Assembly (NCBI RefSeq): GCF_032362555.1
Contig: NC_083511.1
Span: forward strand, 2,914,001-2,978,000
Source: Amyelois transitella
Lineage: Eukaryota > Arthropoda > Insecta > Lepidoptera > Pyralidae
Direction of reading: 5' to 3'
Length of the DNA stretch: 64,000 nt
The first letter of the stretch is position 1; the number at the start of each line of letters is the position of its first letter. The notes below the pieces were generated by a model. It searched no databases. It saw nothing but the letters and a program-made list of their open reading frames with translations, and was not told the DNA's origin. The translations under genes were made by a program, and so were the position numbers. Below, piece by piece: positions 62,160 to 64,000 of the stretch.

Positions 62160-64000
62160 ATGGATCGGGAAAGACGTGTGCTGCTGCTCTTATTACTTCG
62201 CCACCGAAGAAATCGACGTAGAATCATACGAAAACACTGGATCAGTCCATTTATAGCCTTGAGGAATAGTGACGGACTTTTTTTCTTTAAAGAATATCAA
62301 GAGTTAGTTTTAGACGAAAAGAGGTTTTACAATTTTTTTCGAATGAGCGTATCCACTTTTGAAGGTTTATTGCAATCCTTAGAGCCACATATACGGAAAC
62401 AATATACTAATATGAGGAATCCAGTGGAGCCAATAGAAATGTTGGGTATCACTTTGAGGTAAGTAATGAAAATCTTTTATTTTTTCAACTTGCTTTATTC
62501 GAGTTAAGTACAAATGGTGTAACACACACGACTTTGTTTTATATATTATAATAGATTTTCAAATCAACTTCAGGGCAATATTATCACTTACATGTTTGCA
62601 AAGTCATATTCAATCTCTTCGCTATTTTGAGACACTTCAGAACCTTGATTTGGAGATTGAAATACAGCAGAATTTGAGTTTATTGAACTGTACGTACCCG
62701 TACTTTGGTAATTTCGGGTTTGATACCCGTGTGATAATTGCTCTTCAAACGCAAAGGACGAATGTGGAGTCGATTGTCCATAGCGCATTTCCGTGATTAG
62801 TTGTAAAACTTTTGTTTGGAAAGTCAGGGTCTGAAGTTCGGTAAAATCTTCTATAGATGGCAGTATGCCTTTAAAAAAGGACAAGTGGCGATTCTCCTTC
62901 TCCTTAGGAGCTTTTAATGCTTCTAATGTATCTTTTTCAAAATCATCCAATTGTAATGTTCTCTTCCGGGTGACAGGAACATAGCGGGACGGCCCAGGAA
63001 CAGGAACATCATCTGTAGAACACATGGTCGATTCATCAGCTAAGTTTAAACTATCGTCCGTGGCATTCTGTGCTATTTTGGTTAAAAATAATAGCTGATT
63101 GTAATAATGATATTTTGCAAGCTTTTTAGCGGCTGAGCCGGATCTCGAGGCTTCTTTAATTTTTTTCAAATGTTTGAAAAAGGTGTCTTTGACATTTTTC
63201 CACTTTTTCACAACAGTATTACCTGAAATGAAAATCAAATATTACATGTATATTTGTAGGTTCATCGCGTCTTTTTTTAAGGTCCTATAGATGCGTAACT
63301 AGAGCCTTAAATCGAATACTTCAGAAATGCATTTCATAAATATAAGGGAAAATATTGCCGAATTTTGAATCACCTCTAAAAAGTGACTACAAACTACCAG
63401 TATGTGGTCACTTTCAAGGGGTGATTTAAAAACATATAATTTTGTATAAGCATCTACCCCTGAGTGAGTACTGTTTTATAGACGAAGAGTGAAGCGAAAC
63501 TAGCGCCACCCGTCTATTTATTCTTTTTCTTTCTGATTACATCATATTATACAAATCTAATTCGATAGTGCCCTAGTAAATGACTCATAGTATTTTTGGT
63601 ATAAATTTCACATTTTTCCTTCGGTAAATTCAGAGAAAAATTGATTACTGCCGAAAGTGGCCACTTTTGGCGATAATCAATTTTTCTCGGCGGTTTTGAA
63701 AGGAAAAATTGTGAAATTGATACGAAAAATACTATGAGTCATTTACTAGGGCACTATGGAATTAGATTTTTAAAATATGATGTGATCAGAAAGAAAAAGA
63801 ACAAATAGACGGGTGGCGCTAGTTTCGCTGCACTAGTCGTCCTAATAATCTTAATTTTTTTTTTTACAGGTACCTAGGAAGTGGAAATACGATTCAAGAT
63901 TTAGAATTCAAATTTAAACGGGGGAAATCTACGATTGCATGTATGATATTGAGAGTATGCGAAGCTATATGGAAACATCTTCTTCGTGACAACATCCCTG
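62160..64000 (+). CDS. Harbinger D transposase (HARBI1-like), exons 1 and partial 2, intact so far
   Basis: Exon 1 62160-62458: MDRERRVLLLLLLRHRRNRR, FYNFFRMSVSTFEGLLQSLE, VEPIEMLGITLR, donor GAG/GTAAGT. Exon 2 begins 63870 after ttttttacag: YLGSGNTIQDLEFKFKRGKS, VCEAIWKHLL, and runs off the window edge. No stop or shift in the visible part. Clearly close to Harbinger A exon 1 (MDRTRRILLLLL). The intron contains the partner's last exon (-) and a 361-bp foldback element. Confidence 0.88.
62588..63222 (-). CDS. Harbinger D MADF partner, last exon (first exon off window)
   Basis: After tttcag at 63223-63224: NTVVKKWKNVKDTFFKHLKK, KKLAKYHYYNQLLFLTKIAQ (MADF domain end), a Ser/Pro-rich linker, RKRTLQLDDFEKDT, BESS-like NRHLSFFKGILPSIEDFTEL, and a Ser/Asn/Gln-rich tail ending EIEYDFANM at 62588. 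Uninterrupted. It lies wholly in the intron of the antisense transposase, as in A and C. Confidence 0.85.
63481..63841. mobile_element. 361-bp near-perfect foldback element in Harbinger D intron
   Basis: The two halves (about 63481-63655 and 63665-63841) are inverted copies: for example aaactagcgccacccgtcta / tagacgggtggcgctagttt and ccctagtaaatgactcatag / ctatgagtcatttactaggg. The centre is an inverted aagtggccactt core near 63656-63666. No coding content. Confidence 0.9.

Larger units (their letters stand above)
61994..64000. mobile_element. PIF/Harbinger element D, left part
   Basis: TTA at 61991-61993 is followed by GGCTCAAACCACACGGGCGG, similar in opening to the end of Harbinger A (GGGCTCAAACACATAAACAC). 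GC-rich terminal region to about 62105. The right end lies beyond the window. It interrupts the tyrosine recombinase gene. Confidence 0.75.

Noticed and set aside
62100..62160. Extension of the recombinase ORF to an ATG at 62160
   Set aside because: That part is Harbinger D terminal sequence read through by chance; the recombinase similarity starts at about 61990.

Overview
The window reads as a eukaryotic, AT-rich arthropod genome segment, most likely an insect and probably Lepidoptera. The evidence is spliced transposases, insect-type hAT, piggyBac, pogo/Tigger, PIF/Harbinger, MULE, Merlin, Ty3/gypsy, BEL, Ty1/copia, DIRS-like and non-LTR elements, and several short dispersed repeats that I recall from moth and butterfly DNA. 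The species call is inference. I found no convincing host gene, rRNA, tRNA or CRISPR array: essentially every recognisable coding stretch belongs to a transposable element, and most are broken.

Layout. 1-2.7 kb: the 5' part of a hAT (ZMYM1-like) element that runs off the left edge. 3.4-4.5 kb: a decayed Harbinger. 5.4-8.1 kb: a Tc1/mariner-type transposase whose intron holds a piggyBac remnant. 8.9-12.1 kb: fragments of a non-LTR element, a Merlin transposase and a jockey-like RT. 13.3-14.5 kb: a transposase family I cannot name. 16-22.9 kb: a pogo remnant, then a BED-finger hAT split by a 3.7 kb LINE (7-bp target duplication). 22.9-24.2 kb: piggyBac. 24.6-27.4 kb: a complete Harbinger (A). 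27.9-28.6 kb: BEL gag. 29.9-33.9 kb: a second, nearly intact LINE of the same type. 34-37.4 kb: two Tigger-like transposases. 37.7-46 kb: piggyBac and gypsy pieces, with a complete MULE inserted in gypsy RT (8-bp target duplication). 43.6-46.1 and 49.5-52.0 kb: a ~2.5 kb, nearly identical direct duplication of gypsy integrase tail, LTR and leader, separated by a Tigger element with a PHD finger. 52.3-59.8 kb: a copia RT gene hit by Harbinger B, whose transposase was in turn hit by Harbinger C. 59.8-62 kb: a Harbinger 5' end and a DIRS-like tyrosine recombinase. 62-64 kb: the start of Harbinger D, inserted in the recombinase gene.

Three observations stand out. (1) Both LINE copies keep the slippery heptamer A AAA AAC directly before the ORF1 stop, with ORF2 in the -1 frame and no AUG before the endonuclease domain, which points to programmed -1 frameshifting. 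(2) In Harbinger A, C and D (and apparently the decayed copy at 3.4-4.5 kb) the transposase and its MADF-domain partner are on opposite strands and interlocked, with an exon of one gene inside the intron of the other. Harbinger B lacks the intron and puts its partner tail-to-tail instead. (3) Four short perfect inverted duplications (arms 16-24 bp, loops 4-7 nt) occur in the window, three of them breaking reading frames, which looks like a recurrent snap-back replication lesion.
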